The notes under the pieces were generated by a model. That model was given only the letters and a program-made list of their open reading frames with translations. It was not told the DNA's origin and searched no databases. From the NCBI RefSeq assembly GCF_026626705.1, contig NZ_JAPNKC010000001.1:8202001-8266000 (forward strand): a stretch of DNA of 64,000 nt, given 5' to 3'. This DNA comes from Pyxidicoccus sp. MSG2. GTDB lineage: Bacteria > Myxococcota > Myxococcia > Myxococcales > Myxococcaceae. Both the position numbers and the translations under genes were made by a program. Below are positions 26,946-37,100 of the stretch, piece by piece (the stretch's first letter is position 1; the number at the start of each line of letters is the position of its first letter).

Positions 26946-27929
26946 ATGTCGTCTCGGAAAACCCCTTCCACCGAAGTCCTGCTGGGTGTGCTGGAGGCGC
27001 TGCCTCCCGGGCAGCGGCTGTGGGTGCACGGCGTGGGCGGCAGCCTCCACCCCCTGCTGCGCGCCGGGGACGCGGTGCGCGTGCTGCGCTGCGGGCCCGG
27101 CGCCCTGGCGCGGGGGGATGTGGCGCTCCTGAGGCAGGGCCGCAAGCTGGTGGCGCACGTGGTGGTGTCCACTCGCCCATGGCGGACGGCCCCGCTGCTG
27201 GGGGGCGCGGACACGCCGGCCGGGGTGACGCTGGGACGGGTGGTGGCGGTGAAGCGCGGGGAATGGGTGGTACCGCTGCCCCGGCCCTTCCGGCCGGCGT
27301 TGTGGATGACGCAGCGGACGCTGGCGGCGGTGTGGGCGAGGCCTGGAGGCCGGGTAGTCTACCGGCGCGTGCGGGACTTCTTCTTCTCCGGCTGGTCGAG
27401 ACCCTTCCGGCGCCGGTTGGTGGGGCCGCTGGAGGTGCGGCTGCTGCGGGCCGGAGACCTGGACGCGCTGCTCGCCTTCGCGGGTGAGCGGCTGGTGGTG
27501 TCCACCAGCTTCCTGCGCCGCCAGCTCCGCGAGCGGTGGGGGCTGGACGCGCCCGCCCGGCGTGGGGCCGCCGCCGGGGCCTTCGACGCGGAGGGGCGCA
27601 TGCGCGGCTTCGCCTGGGTGGACGCGTACCGCCAGGAGGCGCTGCCGCTGGACGGTGTCTGGGTGCGCTCCCTCGTGGTGGCGCCCCAGGTCCGGCGCAT
27701 GGGCGTGGCCACCCGGCTGCTGGGCTGCCTGCTGGACGAGGCGCGGCGCCAGGGCGAGGTCCGCGTCCAGGCGGACGTGGACGATGACAACACCGCCTCG
27801 CTGCAGACCTTCGCGAGGCTGGGCTTCCGGCCCGCGCCCGCGGAGCTGACCCGGCAGGCGAACGAGGCGTGGGACGCGGCGGGTCGGGCCAAGGCCCTGG
27901 TGGTCCTGGAGCGGGAACTGGCGCAGTGA
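26946..27929 (+). CDS. Fusion of an S24/S26-peptidase-like domain with a GNAT acetyltransferase
   Basis: The 327-residue protein has two parts. Residues 20-100 (WVHGVGGSLHPLLRAGDAVR, ARGDVALLRQ, LVAHVVVS) match the pattern of S24/S26 signal-peptidase-like domains, with a Ser in GGSLHP and a His where archaeal/SipW-type peptidases have their base. Residues 155-327 form a GNAT fold with VWVRSLVVAPQVRRMGVATRLLGCLLDEA (acetyl-CoA pyrophosphate loop) and a C-terminal DNTASLQTFARLGFRP motif. The combination could cleave and acetylate a peptide, as in some RiPP or quorum pathways, but no such pathway lies adjacent. Function is unassigned. Confidence 0.85.
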   Translation: MSSRKTPSTEVLLGVLEALPPGQRLWVHGVGGSLHPLLRAGDAVRVLRCGPGALARGDVALLRQGRKLVAHVVVSTRPWRTAPLLGGADTPAGVTLGRVVAVKRGEWVVPLPRPFRPALWMTQRTLAAVWARPGGRVVYRRVRDFFFSGWSRPFRRRLVGPLEVRLLRAGDLDALLAFAGERLVVSTSFLRRQLRERWGLDAPARRGAAAGAFDAEGRMRGFAWVDAYRQEALPLDGVWVRSLVVAPQVRRMGVATRLLGCLLDEARRQGEVRVQADVDDDNTASLQTFARLGFRPAPAELTRQANEAWDAAGRAKALVVLERELAQ

Positions 27930-28005
27930 CGGGGCGGGGGTTGCGTTATTCCCTCGGGTAGGCCAGATGCTCGGCGTCACCTTCTTCTTCATCCCGTAGC
28001 TCGCC

Positions 28006-28944
28006 GTGATCACCTCGACTCCCGACACCCTCGACGCCCCCCGCCCGGAGCGCACGCAGCGGCTCCAGGCGGATGGGCCCCTGGCCCTCGTCACCCTCCT
28101 CTGGGGCGTCACCTTCGTGGTGGTGAAGGACGCACTGGGGCATGGGGACCCGTTCACCTTCCTCACGCTGCGCTTCCTCGTGGGCGCGGGCGTGCTGAGC
28201 GTATTGGCGGGGCGGCAGGTGCTGCGCCCCGTCAACCTGCGGCGGGGCGCGGTGCTGGGCGCCTTCCTCTTCGTGGGCTTCACGCTGCAGACGGTGGGGC
28301 TCACGCTCACCACGCCGTCGCGCTCGGCCTTCATCACCGGGATGAGCGTGGTGTTCGTCCCGCTGCTGTCGCTGGTGCTCTTCAAGCAGGTGCCGAAAGT
28401 CACGTCGCTGCTGGGGGTGGTGCTGGCCGCGGTGGGGCTCTACTTCCTCACGCGGCCGGACACCGGAAGCACCGGCGGGGAGGGCGGCGGGCTGGCGCTG
28501 GGCGACGTGATGACGCTGGGCTGCGCCGTGGCGTACGCGTTCCACATCACCCTCACGGAGCGGTACGCGCCGAAGGAGGGGGTGATGGGGCTGGTCGCGG
28601 TGCAACTCTGGGGCGTGGCGCTGCTGTCCGCGCTGTGCCTGCCCTTCGTGACGCGGCGGGTGGAGTGGAATCCATCCTTCGTGGCGGCGGTGCTGGTGTG
28701 CGGCGTGCTGGCCAGCGCCCTGGCCATCTGCGTGCAGACGTGGGGACAGGCGCGCACCTCGGCGGTGCGGGCGGCGGTCCTCTACTCCATGGAGCCGGTG
28801 TACGCCGCGGCCTGCTCGGTGGCGCTGGGCTACGAGGTGCTCGGCGCGCGCGAGTGGGCCGGGGGCGGGCTCATCCTCCTGGGCGTGCTGGTGTCCGACG
28901 TGGGCGCGGCGGCGTGGGGCTGGTGGCGCTCGCGCGCGGTGTAG
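28006..28944 (+). CDS. EamA/DMT family transporter (second copy in window)
   Basis: This 312-residue inner-membrane protein has about ten hydrophobic helices in two EamA repeats. The repeat signatures are visible (LLWGVTFVVVKDALGHGDPF, TFLTLRFLVGAG, TPSRSAFITGMSVVFVPLLS in the first; VQTWGQARTSAVRAAVLYSMEPVYAA in the second). It is only distantly similar to the transporter near 4 kb. The start is GTG. A ten-codon frame with three consecutive Phe codons sits just upstream. Substrate unknown. Confidence 0.9.
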   Translation: MITSTPDTLDAPRPERTQRLQADGPLALVTLLWGVTFVVVKDALGHGDPFTFLTLRFLVGAGVLSVLAGRQVLRPVNLRRGAVLGAFLFVGFTLQTVGLTLTTPSRSAFITGMSVVFVPLLSLVLFKQVPKVTSLLGVVLAAVGLYFLTRPDTGSTGGEGGGLALGDVMTLGCAVAYAFHITLTERYAPKEGVMGLVAVQLWGVALLSALCLPFVTRRVEWNPSFVAAVLVCGVLASALAICVQTWGQARTSAVRAAVLYSMEPVYAAACSVALGYEVLGAREWAGGGLILLGVLVSDVGAAAWGWWRSRAV

Positions 28945-29032
28945 TGGGCCTGCCTGGCGGCCGGCCGGGCGCGGTGGGCAAGAGTGAGGAGGGCCCGCGC
29001 CGCCAGGACGCGCTATACCTCTGGCCCTTCCC

Positions 29033-30010
29033 ATGAGTGTGGAGCTGCGGCGAAACGGGATGCACCTGACGGGCACCCCCCTGTCCCTGGATGCGAAGCG
29101 GAAGTCTCCGCTGTGCTTCGTCAGCCATGGCCACTCGGACCACATCGCCCGGCACGAGCGCACCATCGCCACGGCGGCCACGCTGCGCTTCATGACGCAC
29201 CGGCTGGGCCCGGTGAATGCGCCGCTCGCGGTGCCCTACCGTCAGCCCTTCGATTTGGGGCCGTTGGTGCTGGAGCTGCTGCCCGCGGGCCACATCCTCG
29301 GCAGCGCGCAGCTGCGGGTCATCCGCTCGGATGGGAAGCGCATCGTCTACACGGGTGACCTCAACGTCGCGCCCTCGCTCACCGCCGAGGCGACGGAGGT
29401 GGCCGAGTGCGACACGCTCGTCATCGAGTCCACCTTCGGCCACCCGCGCTACCGCTTCCCACCGCGCGCGGAGGTGCTGGGGCAGGTGGAGGAATGGATT
29501 CGCAAGCAGCTCGAGCGGGGCGCGGTGCCGGTGCTGCTCGGCTATCCGCTGGGCAAGAGCCAGGAGGCGATGAAGTACCTCGCCGGCCGGGGCTTCCCGC
29601 TGGTGGCGCATGCGTCCATCTACGAGGTGGCGCAGCTCTACGCGGAGCTGGGCGTGCCAATCGAGAACATGCGCCTCTTCAGCGGGAAGGTGGAGCCGGG
29701 CGAGGTGCTCTTCATTCCTCCGCACCAGGCGCGCGGCGGGGCGCTGTCAGCGCTGTGGCCCAGGGCCACGGCGGTGCTGACGGGCTGGGCGGTGGACCGG
29801 GGCGCGGCCTTTCGCTACGGCGCGGACGTGGCCTTCCCCCTGTCGGACCACGCGGACTTTCCCTCGCTGGTGTCCTACGCGAAGGCGACGGGCGCGAAGG
29901 AGGTCATCACCTGCCACGGCTTCGCGGAGGAGCTGGCGCAGGCGCTGCGGGACGCCGGCATCGACGCGCGCCCGCTCGGAGGGAAGCCGCAGCAGCTCAC
30001 CCTGCTCTGA
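29033..30010 (+). CDS. Metallo-beta-lactamase fold exonuclease-like protein (beta-CASP/COG1236-like)
   Basis: This 325-residue protein has the metal motif HGHSDH (residues 32-37), AGHILGSAQLRV and YTGDLNV typical of the metallo-beta-lactamase nuclease branch, STFGHPRYRFPPR, and a C-terminal SDHADFPSLV with CHG as further metal ligands. This is the order seen in ligase-associated DNA exonucleases and mRNA 3'-end processing factors. A beta-CASP-like cap lies between. DNA or RNA specificity cannot be decided, and no ligase gene lies alongside. It is followed after about 30 bases by a MOSC gene. Confidence 0.9.
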   Translation: MSVELRRNGMHLTGTPLSLDAKRKSPLCFVSHGHSDHIARHERTIATAATLRFMTHRLGPVNAPLAVPYRQPFDLGPLVLELLPAGHILGSAQLRVIRSDGKRIVYTGDLNVAPSLTAEATEVAECDTLVIESTFGHPRYRFPPRAEVLGQVEEWIRKQLERGAVPVLLGYPLGKSQEAMKYLAGRGFPLVAHASIYEVAQLYAELGVPIENMRLFSGKVEPGEVLFIPPHQARGGALSALWPRATAVLTGWAVDRGAAFRYGADVAFPLSDHADFPSLVSYAKATGAKEVITCHGFAEELAQALRDAGIDARPLGGKPQQLTLL

Positions 30011-30041
30011 CAGGGCGGACGTGCCGGGTTAGAAAAGCGCC

Positions 30042-30650
30042 ATGGCCCGTACCCCGCAGCTGTCCGGACGTACCGTGCGTGTCCTCGTGTGCACCGAGAA
30101 GAAGAGCTTCGTCACCCGCGAGCTGGCGGAGACGAAGGTTTCCTTCGAGGGCATCGAGGGAGACAGGCACGCGGGGCTGACGCGGGCCGCGGACGTGCGC
30201 ACGCCGTGGTTCCCCAAGGGCACCCCCATCCGCAACACGCGGCAGTTGTCGCTGGTGTCCACGGAGGAACTGGCCCAGGTGGCGCAGACGTTGGGCGTGC
30301 CGAAGGTGCTGGCCTCATGGCTGGGAGCCAACCTGGAAGTGGCGGGCGTGCCCACGCTGACGCAGCTCCCGCCGGGGACGCGGCTGTTCTTCCCCGGGGA
30401 TGCGGTGCTCGCGGTGGAAGGGGAGAACGACCCCTGCACCGGCCCCGGGCGCGTGATTGAAGCGCACTACCCGGACATGCAGAAGCTCGCGAGCCGCTTC
30501 GTGAAGGCCGCGTGGCAGCGCCGGGGCCTCGTGGCCTGGGTGGAGCGCCCTGGCCTCCTCCGCGCGGGCGACGAGGTGCGGGTGATGCTGCCCCGGCCCG
30601 TGACGTACGTGCTGCCCGACGCAACGAGCCGGAAGGAACGGGAGGATTGA
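30042..30650 (+). CDS. MOSC domain-containing protein
   Basis: This 202-residue protein has the MOSC beta-barrel pattern: FEGIEGDRHAGLTRAADVR, QLSLVSTEELAQVA, LGANLEVAGV, LFFPGDAVLAVEGENDPCTG (the conserved Cys expected to bind molybdenum-cofactor sulfur) and RRGLVAWVERPGLLRAGDEV. MOSC proteins act in molybdenum cofactor or sulfur chemistry; the substrate is unknown. It lies 32 bases after the nuclease gene. Just downstream the base composition drops at the toxin/immunity region. Confidence 0.92.
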   Translation: MARTPQLSGRTVRVLVCTEKKSFVTRELAETKVSFEGIEGDRHAGLTRAADVRTPWFPKGTPIRNTRQLSLVSTEELAQVAQTLGVPKVLASWLGANLEVAGVPTLTQLPPGTRLFFPGDAVLAVEGENDPCTGPGRVIEAHYPDMQKLASRFVKAAWQRRGLVAWVERPGLLRAGDEVRVMLPRPVTYVLPDATSRKERED

Positions 30651-30685
30651 CGCTGCTCGTTCATATGAAGCAGGAACGGCAGCAA

Positions 30686-31153
30686 TCAATGCTCCGAGCC
30701 GAGCATGAATCTCTCGACGGCTTCAGCGCACGTGAGCACAGCGGTCGTGCTTCCGAATGCCGCCTGCCATCTGTCTCTTCTTGTCTTGATGGCATTGAAC
30801 AGGGCTGATTGAAGCCCATTGTAGGGCGGCAGGAATTCAGTCGCTGTGTCCGAACCAGGGGGCTGCCCGATGAGCTTGATGAGGGCGGATGACTGGCTCC
30901 CCAGTGCGGAAATCATCTCGAGGAGTGCCTGATCAACTGTTCCGGGTTGGCAGAGGGCAAATCTGAACGAGAGCTCTCCATCGGGATCGAGCTCCAGTTC
31001 AATGATGTGTGAGCTGTCTCGGTACTCAAAGTAATCCCAGCCAGGACTGTCGCTGGAGAGGTGCCTGAACGGTGCGCGGTTGAGTGTCTTGTGGAGTTGG
31101 CTGATGTGGATCTTGTCTGGAACGGCGATGGCTCTGAAGGCTTCGAACCCCAT
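30686..31153 (-). CDS. Putative immunity protein for the RHS toxin
   Basis: This 155-residue acidic protein starts MGFEAFRAIAVPDKIHISQL and ends EAVERFMLGSEH. I recognise no family. It is very probably real: it has a strong ribosome site (AGGAGA seven bases before the ATG), begins eight bases after the RHS stop codon on the same strand, and is much more AT-rich than its neighbours. A small cytosolic gene right behind a toxin-tipped RHS gene is the standard place for the cognate immunity gene. Neutralisation of the ParB-like tip is inference from position. Confidence 0.8.
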   Translation of the reverse strand: MGFEAFRAIAVPDKIHISQLHKTLNRAPFRHLSSDSPGWDYFEYRDSSHIIELELDPDGELSFRFALCQPGTVDQALLEMISALGSQSSALIKLIGQPPGSDTATEFLPPYNGLQSALFNAIKTRRDRWQAAFGSTTAVLTCAEAVERFMLGSEH

Positions 31154-31161
31154 GTTTTCTC

Positions 31162-34100
31162 CTAGAAGAGCCCAGGTGGGAGTGTCTCGCTCCAAGAGGC
31201 CGGGAGCGCGTCCTCGAAGTGGAACATTCGACTCGGCACTCGGCAGATGGCGTTTTCTGGGATTGGTATTCCTTGAATCTGTGCGGCAAGGAAACGGTGG
31301 TGGCCATCGATGATTCTGCCTTGCTCGTCGATGACGATCTTGCGTCCGCCATTCCAGTTCCACTTGGGACTTTTCATCTTTTCGATGAAGTTCTGTACCT
31401 TCTTGGCACTGGTCTCGTCAGCGCGTTGGGTGGGTTTGACTCCAGTGGCATCGAGCTTGTCGACAAGTTCCTTGTACTTATCGCCGCCCCCGCTCCCTTC
31501 TGTTTCGTTGGACATCATGAGGATGTCCAGCGCCTTGGCTCCCTTGCCGCCCGCGTCGACCACCATCACCCCGCCGACGGTCACCGAGGCAGCGCCGGCA
31601 AGCGCCAGGGGGATACCCAGCACGGCGGCGAGGCCACCCGTGGCGACGGTTCCCCCAGCGCCCCCTGTCATCGCACTCACGCCGCCGATGATGGCGCTGA
31701 GTCCCTGGTACAGCTCGTAGAGGCTCGCGGCGCCCATGCCCACTCCAAAGCCCAGGCGCCCCTCCCTCGACATGTTTTCGGGAAGCGGCAGCATGTACCC
31801 GAAAGGCAGGAGCCCCGCGCTGACTCCCATCGTCGTGCCGGCGAAGAACTGCGTGAGCCGATAGTACAGCAGGCTTGCCTCAATACTATCTGTCCCGGGG
31901 TCGTATCTGGGGGCACGCACGACGGTTTCATTGTTCTGCGCTGATCCCGAGCCACCCCAGCCCGAGTTGTCGGAACCCGTCTCTGGCGTAGCAGACGGAG
32001 TCGTGTGGAAGGGCACGTCGTAGCCAGGCATGTGCTCGAAGAAGCCGCCGCCCTGCCCGATGTCCGGTGACCGGGATGACGCGGGGGTTCCTCCCGCCAT
32101 GTCTCGGGAGACCCATCCGCCGTACCAACTGTCGTAGTACCAGACGCGTTCCGTGGCGACGAAGCCGGACGGGTCCGTGAACCTCAACGGGTTGTTGAAG
32201 ACATAGCTGTAGCGGTTGAAGGACTGGCTGAAGAGCGGGGCCTGGACGAAGGGGTCCGGGCTGAGGAAGTGGCCCAGCTGCGGGTCATACATGCGTCCGC
32301 GCATGTTGATGAGGCGCAGCTCGTCGTCATGCTCGTGCCCCGTGAAGCCGTTCCTCACCGTCCCGGACACCGCGGTCTGCGGTACCGTCAGGTCGTCCGG
32401 CCGGCGGCGCTGCCCGAAGGGCTCGTACTTCGAGCGGCCCACCACGGCGCCGGTGGCGTCCGTCACCGTCTCCACCGAGCCCAGGTGGTCCGGATGGAGG
32501 TACAGCCACTGCTCCTCCACCGTCGCCCCCACCTCCTTCCATTGCACCTGCGCCACGGAGCGTCTGGCACCCATCACCTGAAACATGTGCGTCACGGTGC
32601 CGTCCGGCGCCTTGCGCCGCTCGTACAGCCCGCCCAGGTACATCGTCACCGAGCCGTCCGAGCCCGTCTTCACCGTCCGGCGGTTGTGCGCGTCGTAGCG
32701 GAAGGACACCGTGAGGGCGCCATCCGTCACCGACGCGGGCAGGCGGAAGCCCGTGTACTGCACCTGCCGGCCCGGAGCCTCCACCTGGTTGCCGGCGTCG
32801 TCGTAGTGGTAGGTGCCCTCGCTCGAGCCCGTCACCGCGTGCGGCCCCGCCGTCCCCGCTCCGTAGGTGTACGTGCCGGCCACGCCCGTGCCCTGCGGCA
32901 CCGTGCGCGACAACAGGTTGCCCAGGTCGTCGTAGCCGTACTCCAGCACCGACGTGCGGCAGGCCTGCGTCACCGTCCAGCGCGTCAGCCGGTCCAGCGC
33001 GTCGTAGGCGAAGTCCTCGGAGGTCTTCGACAACCGGTCGAACCGGCCGCGCAGGTTGCCGTTGGCCTCGTATGTGTAGGCCAGTCCCTGGATGGGGGTG
33101 CCGCCGGGCTGGAGCTTGGAGTCGATGAAGCGCAGCCGCCCCTGCACGTCGTAGAGACGCCGCGTCACCACGCCGTTGCCGTATGTCTCCTGGGCGAGCT
33201 GTCCCGACGGCGTGACGGCGTCCGCGCGCCAATACACCCTTCCGCTGGCGCCCGGCTCCTTCACCACGTTGAGCCGGCCGCTCCAGTCCGTGTATCCGTA
33301 CTCCACCTTCAGCCTGTGGCCATTCACGTCCGGGTAGGTCACCTGCAAGGGACGCCCGTAGGTCGCGTCGTAGCTCTGCTCGAAGACATGGACCTGCGGC
33401 GCCGTGCCGCCCGGGCCGCCCACGCTCCAGGTCTCCGTGGAGGGCCGTCCCAGGGCGTCGAAGGTGTGGACCACGCTGATGTCGTCCAGCGTGGTGGTCG
33501 GGTCTCCCTTGCGCGTGCTGCCGGTCAGCCGCCCCAGCGAGTGGGCTCCCTGGTCCCACTGGAAGACGGACTCGCCATCCGGGCCGGTGAGGTGCACCAC
33601 CCGGCCGAGCACGTCGGGCTCGTACACGGTGACATCGCCGTTGCCGTCCCGCGTCTCCACGACGTCGCCGAAGGCGTTGTAGCGCGTGATGTCCTCGCCC
33701 GAGTCGGGGTCCACCTGCCGCGTGCTGCGGCCCCACCGGTCGTACTCCATCACCACCGCGTTGCCGTCCTCGTCGAGGCTCCGGCGAAGCAGGCCGAAGG
33801 GCCCGTACTCATAGGTCGTCGCCACCACGACCCCCGGCTGCTTCTCGTCCTCGCTGCGCACCGTGCGGCCGTTCGCGTCCACCAGCAGCCGGCGGACGTT
33901 GCCCTTCTCGTCGACGGTGCGGGTCCAGATGCCCTCGGGCCTGCCCTCGTAGCTCGTGATGAGGGTGTTGCCGTCGGGCTTCGTCACCCGGACGGTGCGG
34001 CCCAGCAGGTCATACTGGTACGCCGTCGTCACCGGCCGCGTCCCGCCGCGCGGGTTGGGCGTGCGGACCTCCGCGAGCTGGCCCAGCCCGTTGTAGACCT

Positions 34101-37100
34101 GAGAGATGTCCACGAAGGCGTTCGTGTCGAAGCCGCGGCTGCGACTCGACACGGCCCGTCCCAGCCGGTCATACCCCGTCCACGTCTCCTGCCCGCCCGC
34201 CATCCTCGCGTGCACCTGGAAGACCTGCCCCGGAACGTCGTCGTGCGTGTAGCTCACCGTGGTGTCCGCGTCCGTGGGGCCGTCCTCTTTGCGCAGCCGG
34301 CCCCAGCCGTCGTACTTCCACTCCGTCCGCACGCCGTTCTCGTCCACGCTGGCGGCCAGCACGCCCAGGCCTGCGTGGTAGGCGTACTCCACGGTGTGGC
34401 CCGCGGCGTTCGTCATCCAGGCCGGGGTCGTCCGGTCCACCGGGTCATGTCCGTAGGTGGTGATGCGCGCCGGCAACCCGGGAGCCTCGCGCTTCACCTG
34501 GGACACCACCCCGTCCGCGTCCCGCACGAAGGTGGTGGTCAGCTCCGTCTGAGCCTCACCCGTCTCGATGATTTCCCTGTCGAGCAGCCCGGTGCCGGGG
34601 GCGTACTCGAGGCGCCGTGCGCGCGTGGTGGACACTCCGCCCACCGTGCTCTCTTCCTGGACGCGGGTGGGCAGGCCCACGAGCCACGTCGACGGGGTGT
34701 TGGAGTACGTGGCGCTCCAGCTCCCCTCGTCGCCGCCCAGGGTTTGCTGGGTCTTCGACAGCAGGTTCCCGTAGAGGTCGTCGTACTGCCAGGTCGTGTC
34801 CGTGGTGCGCGAGAAGCCGGAGGTGGTGGGGGCTCCCTGCGCATGGACGAGCTCCGTCTCCCGCGCAGTCGAGGGAAGGAGCGTCACCACCTTCGAGACT
34901 CCGTCCGTGCCCGGGCGCGTGGTGCTGCGGTACACCAGCGAGCGCTCGCGCACGGTGCGCCAGCCGTTGTCCACCAGTTCCATCGTCTCGTGGACCGGCT
35001 TCATGGCCCGGGGATAGTGGGTGCCCACCTTCGTCTGGTGGTCGTACTCGGTGCGCATGACAGCCCCCGTCTGCACGTCGGTGGTCACCACCGTCGCGAA
35101 GCCCAGCCACCCCCTGCCGGCGAGGTCCACCCGGCCGTCCTGGTAGAAGAACTGCTTCGCGCGCGCGGGCTGTCCCTCGCCCGCGTCCACCCGGTGCTCG
35201 GACACCACCCAGCGGCCCTTGCGGACGCACGCCCGCGACAGGCCGCACCCCGTGCCGGGCTGGTACACCGTGGCGTCGCTGAGCGTCTTGTAGAGGAACG
35301 TGGTGACGGCCCCCAGGCCGTCCTCGGCCCGCACCAGCAGCCCCGGCATGGGGCCCGTGCGCTTGTAGATGCGCAGCGTGCCGTTCACCACCTGGGCCAT
35401 GTCCGTCATGCCGTCCCCATTCACGTCGAGCACCTGGGACAGGACGTAGCCCGCGGGGGTGGTCCTTCCCACCGGCATGGGGGGCACGTAGGGGCTCAAG
35501 CCGGTGTCCCGGGCGAGCAGCACCACGGGGCTCTGCAGCCCCGGCCGCGCGTCCATCAGCATCAGGTCCTCGCGTCCATCCAGGTCGTAGTCCAGGACGC
35601 GCACGCCATTGTCCTTCGACCAGTCGCTCGGCTTCGCGAAGTCCGGCAGGTTCTGCGCCACCGGCGCGGCGAAGCCGTTACCGGTGTTGAGCAGGATTTC
35701 GATGTCGCCACCGGCCAGGGGGGAGCGGAGGGCATCCGGCAGCCCGTCGCCGTTGACGTCCGCGAACACGTATACCTTCTCGTTGACGTCGGTGCGGACG
35801 AGCGTGGTCTCCTGCTTCGTGAAGACGCCGTTGCGCTTCTCCACGGCCCAGTAGCGCTGGCCCACCGGGGAGACGACCCCCGTCTTGTCGGTGATGAGCA
35901 GGCTCATCCGCCCGCTGGCATTCAGGTCCAGCGTGAAGCCGATGTTGTCGCTCCAGAGCGAGGCATTCACGGGCAGGAAGGACTGCAGGACTCCCCCCGC
36001 GTTGGGACGGTAGGAGAGTTGCGGCAGCCCCGTGGGCTGGTACAGCACCTGGAGGACCTCCACGGCTCCGTCTCCCTCCAGGTCCGCGAACCTCACGTCA
36101 CCGGCTTCGCCTGTGCCCTGCTGCGCGAAGCCGCCGCTGCCGCCCAGGTAGTTGTTGAGCTGACGCGGAGGCGGTGGGCCGCAGCCGAACTTCTGCACGA
36201 TGCTGACGTCGGTGCGGCCGTCCGCGTTGAGGTCGAACCAGCGGCCGTTCTCCCCCTCCATGGGGGAGGCGCACGTCACCGGAAGCGCCAGGTCCATGGG
36301 CGCGCCAACGCCCGTGCCCGACGGCAGGGTCTGCCGCACCACCCACTTGAAGAAGGCGGCGCCATTGGACGCGTCGTACGTGCCGGTCGCCTTGCGGTAG
36401 ACTAGGTCGTCCCGCCCGTCGCCATCCACGTCCGCGGGTTGGAGAATCCAGATGTCGCGGTCGCTCGAGACGCCAGCATGGTCCGTCAGGTCGGTCGCAC
36501 CGGTGTCGATTTCAGACAGGGTGAGGCCGGGCTGGGAATAGAGGAAGGCCAGAGGCCGCTTGCAGACCCCGCTCCCATCGCACTCGCTGACGGTCCTCAG
36601 CTCGCTGCTGCCATGGAAGGTGGCCTGGAAGTAGGTGAACACGTAGCTGCGCAGGAGGCCCGGTGCATCCGGCCGGGGCCCGTGCATCCTCAGCGCCTTG
36701 AGGCGCTTGCGGGTCCGGAGCTTGAAGCCGGAGACGAACTGCGTGCTCGCGTCCGGCCGGGCCTCGTACTCGAAGGAGACGAAGCGCTTCGGGGGCGCCC
36801 CGGCTCCCATCGACGAGCCCGTGTACTCCATACGCGTCAGCAGGTGCTCGTAGCCGGAATGGGCCGCGTCGTCCTCCACGGTGTAGTGCAGCGAGAGGAA
36901 GTTGCCGCTGCGGTCCTCCATCCGCGCGAGCGCCCACGCATAGCGGTGGGCCAGCCCGTCACGCGTCGTGCTGAAGTCCGTGTCGCCCGCGGGCGCGACG
37001 CGGATGCGCTCACCCGTGAAGGTGGAGCCGTTGAGCTGGCCGTAGGTGAGGACCTTGCCGTCCTTGAGGTAGACGCGGAAGAAGGCGGGTCCCATCGCGT

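Noticed and set aside
32269..36405. Very long open frame (1378 codons) antisense to the RHS gene
   Set aside because: It is an opposite-strand shadow of a GC-rich gene. It is full of Arg/His/Ala/Val without any domain pattern, and the RHS frame is clearly the coding one.
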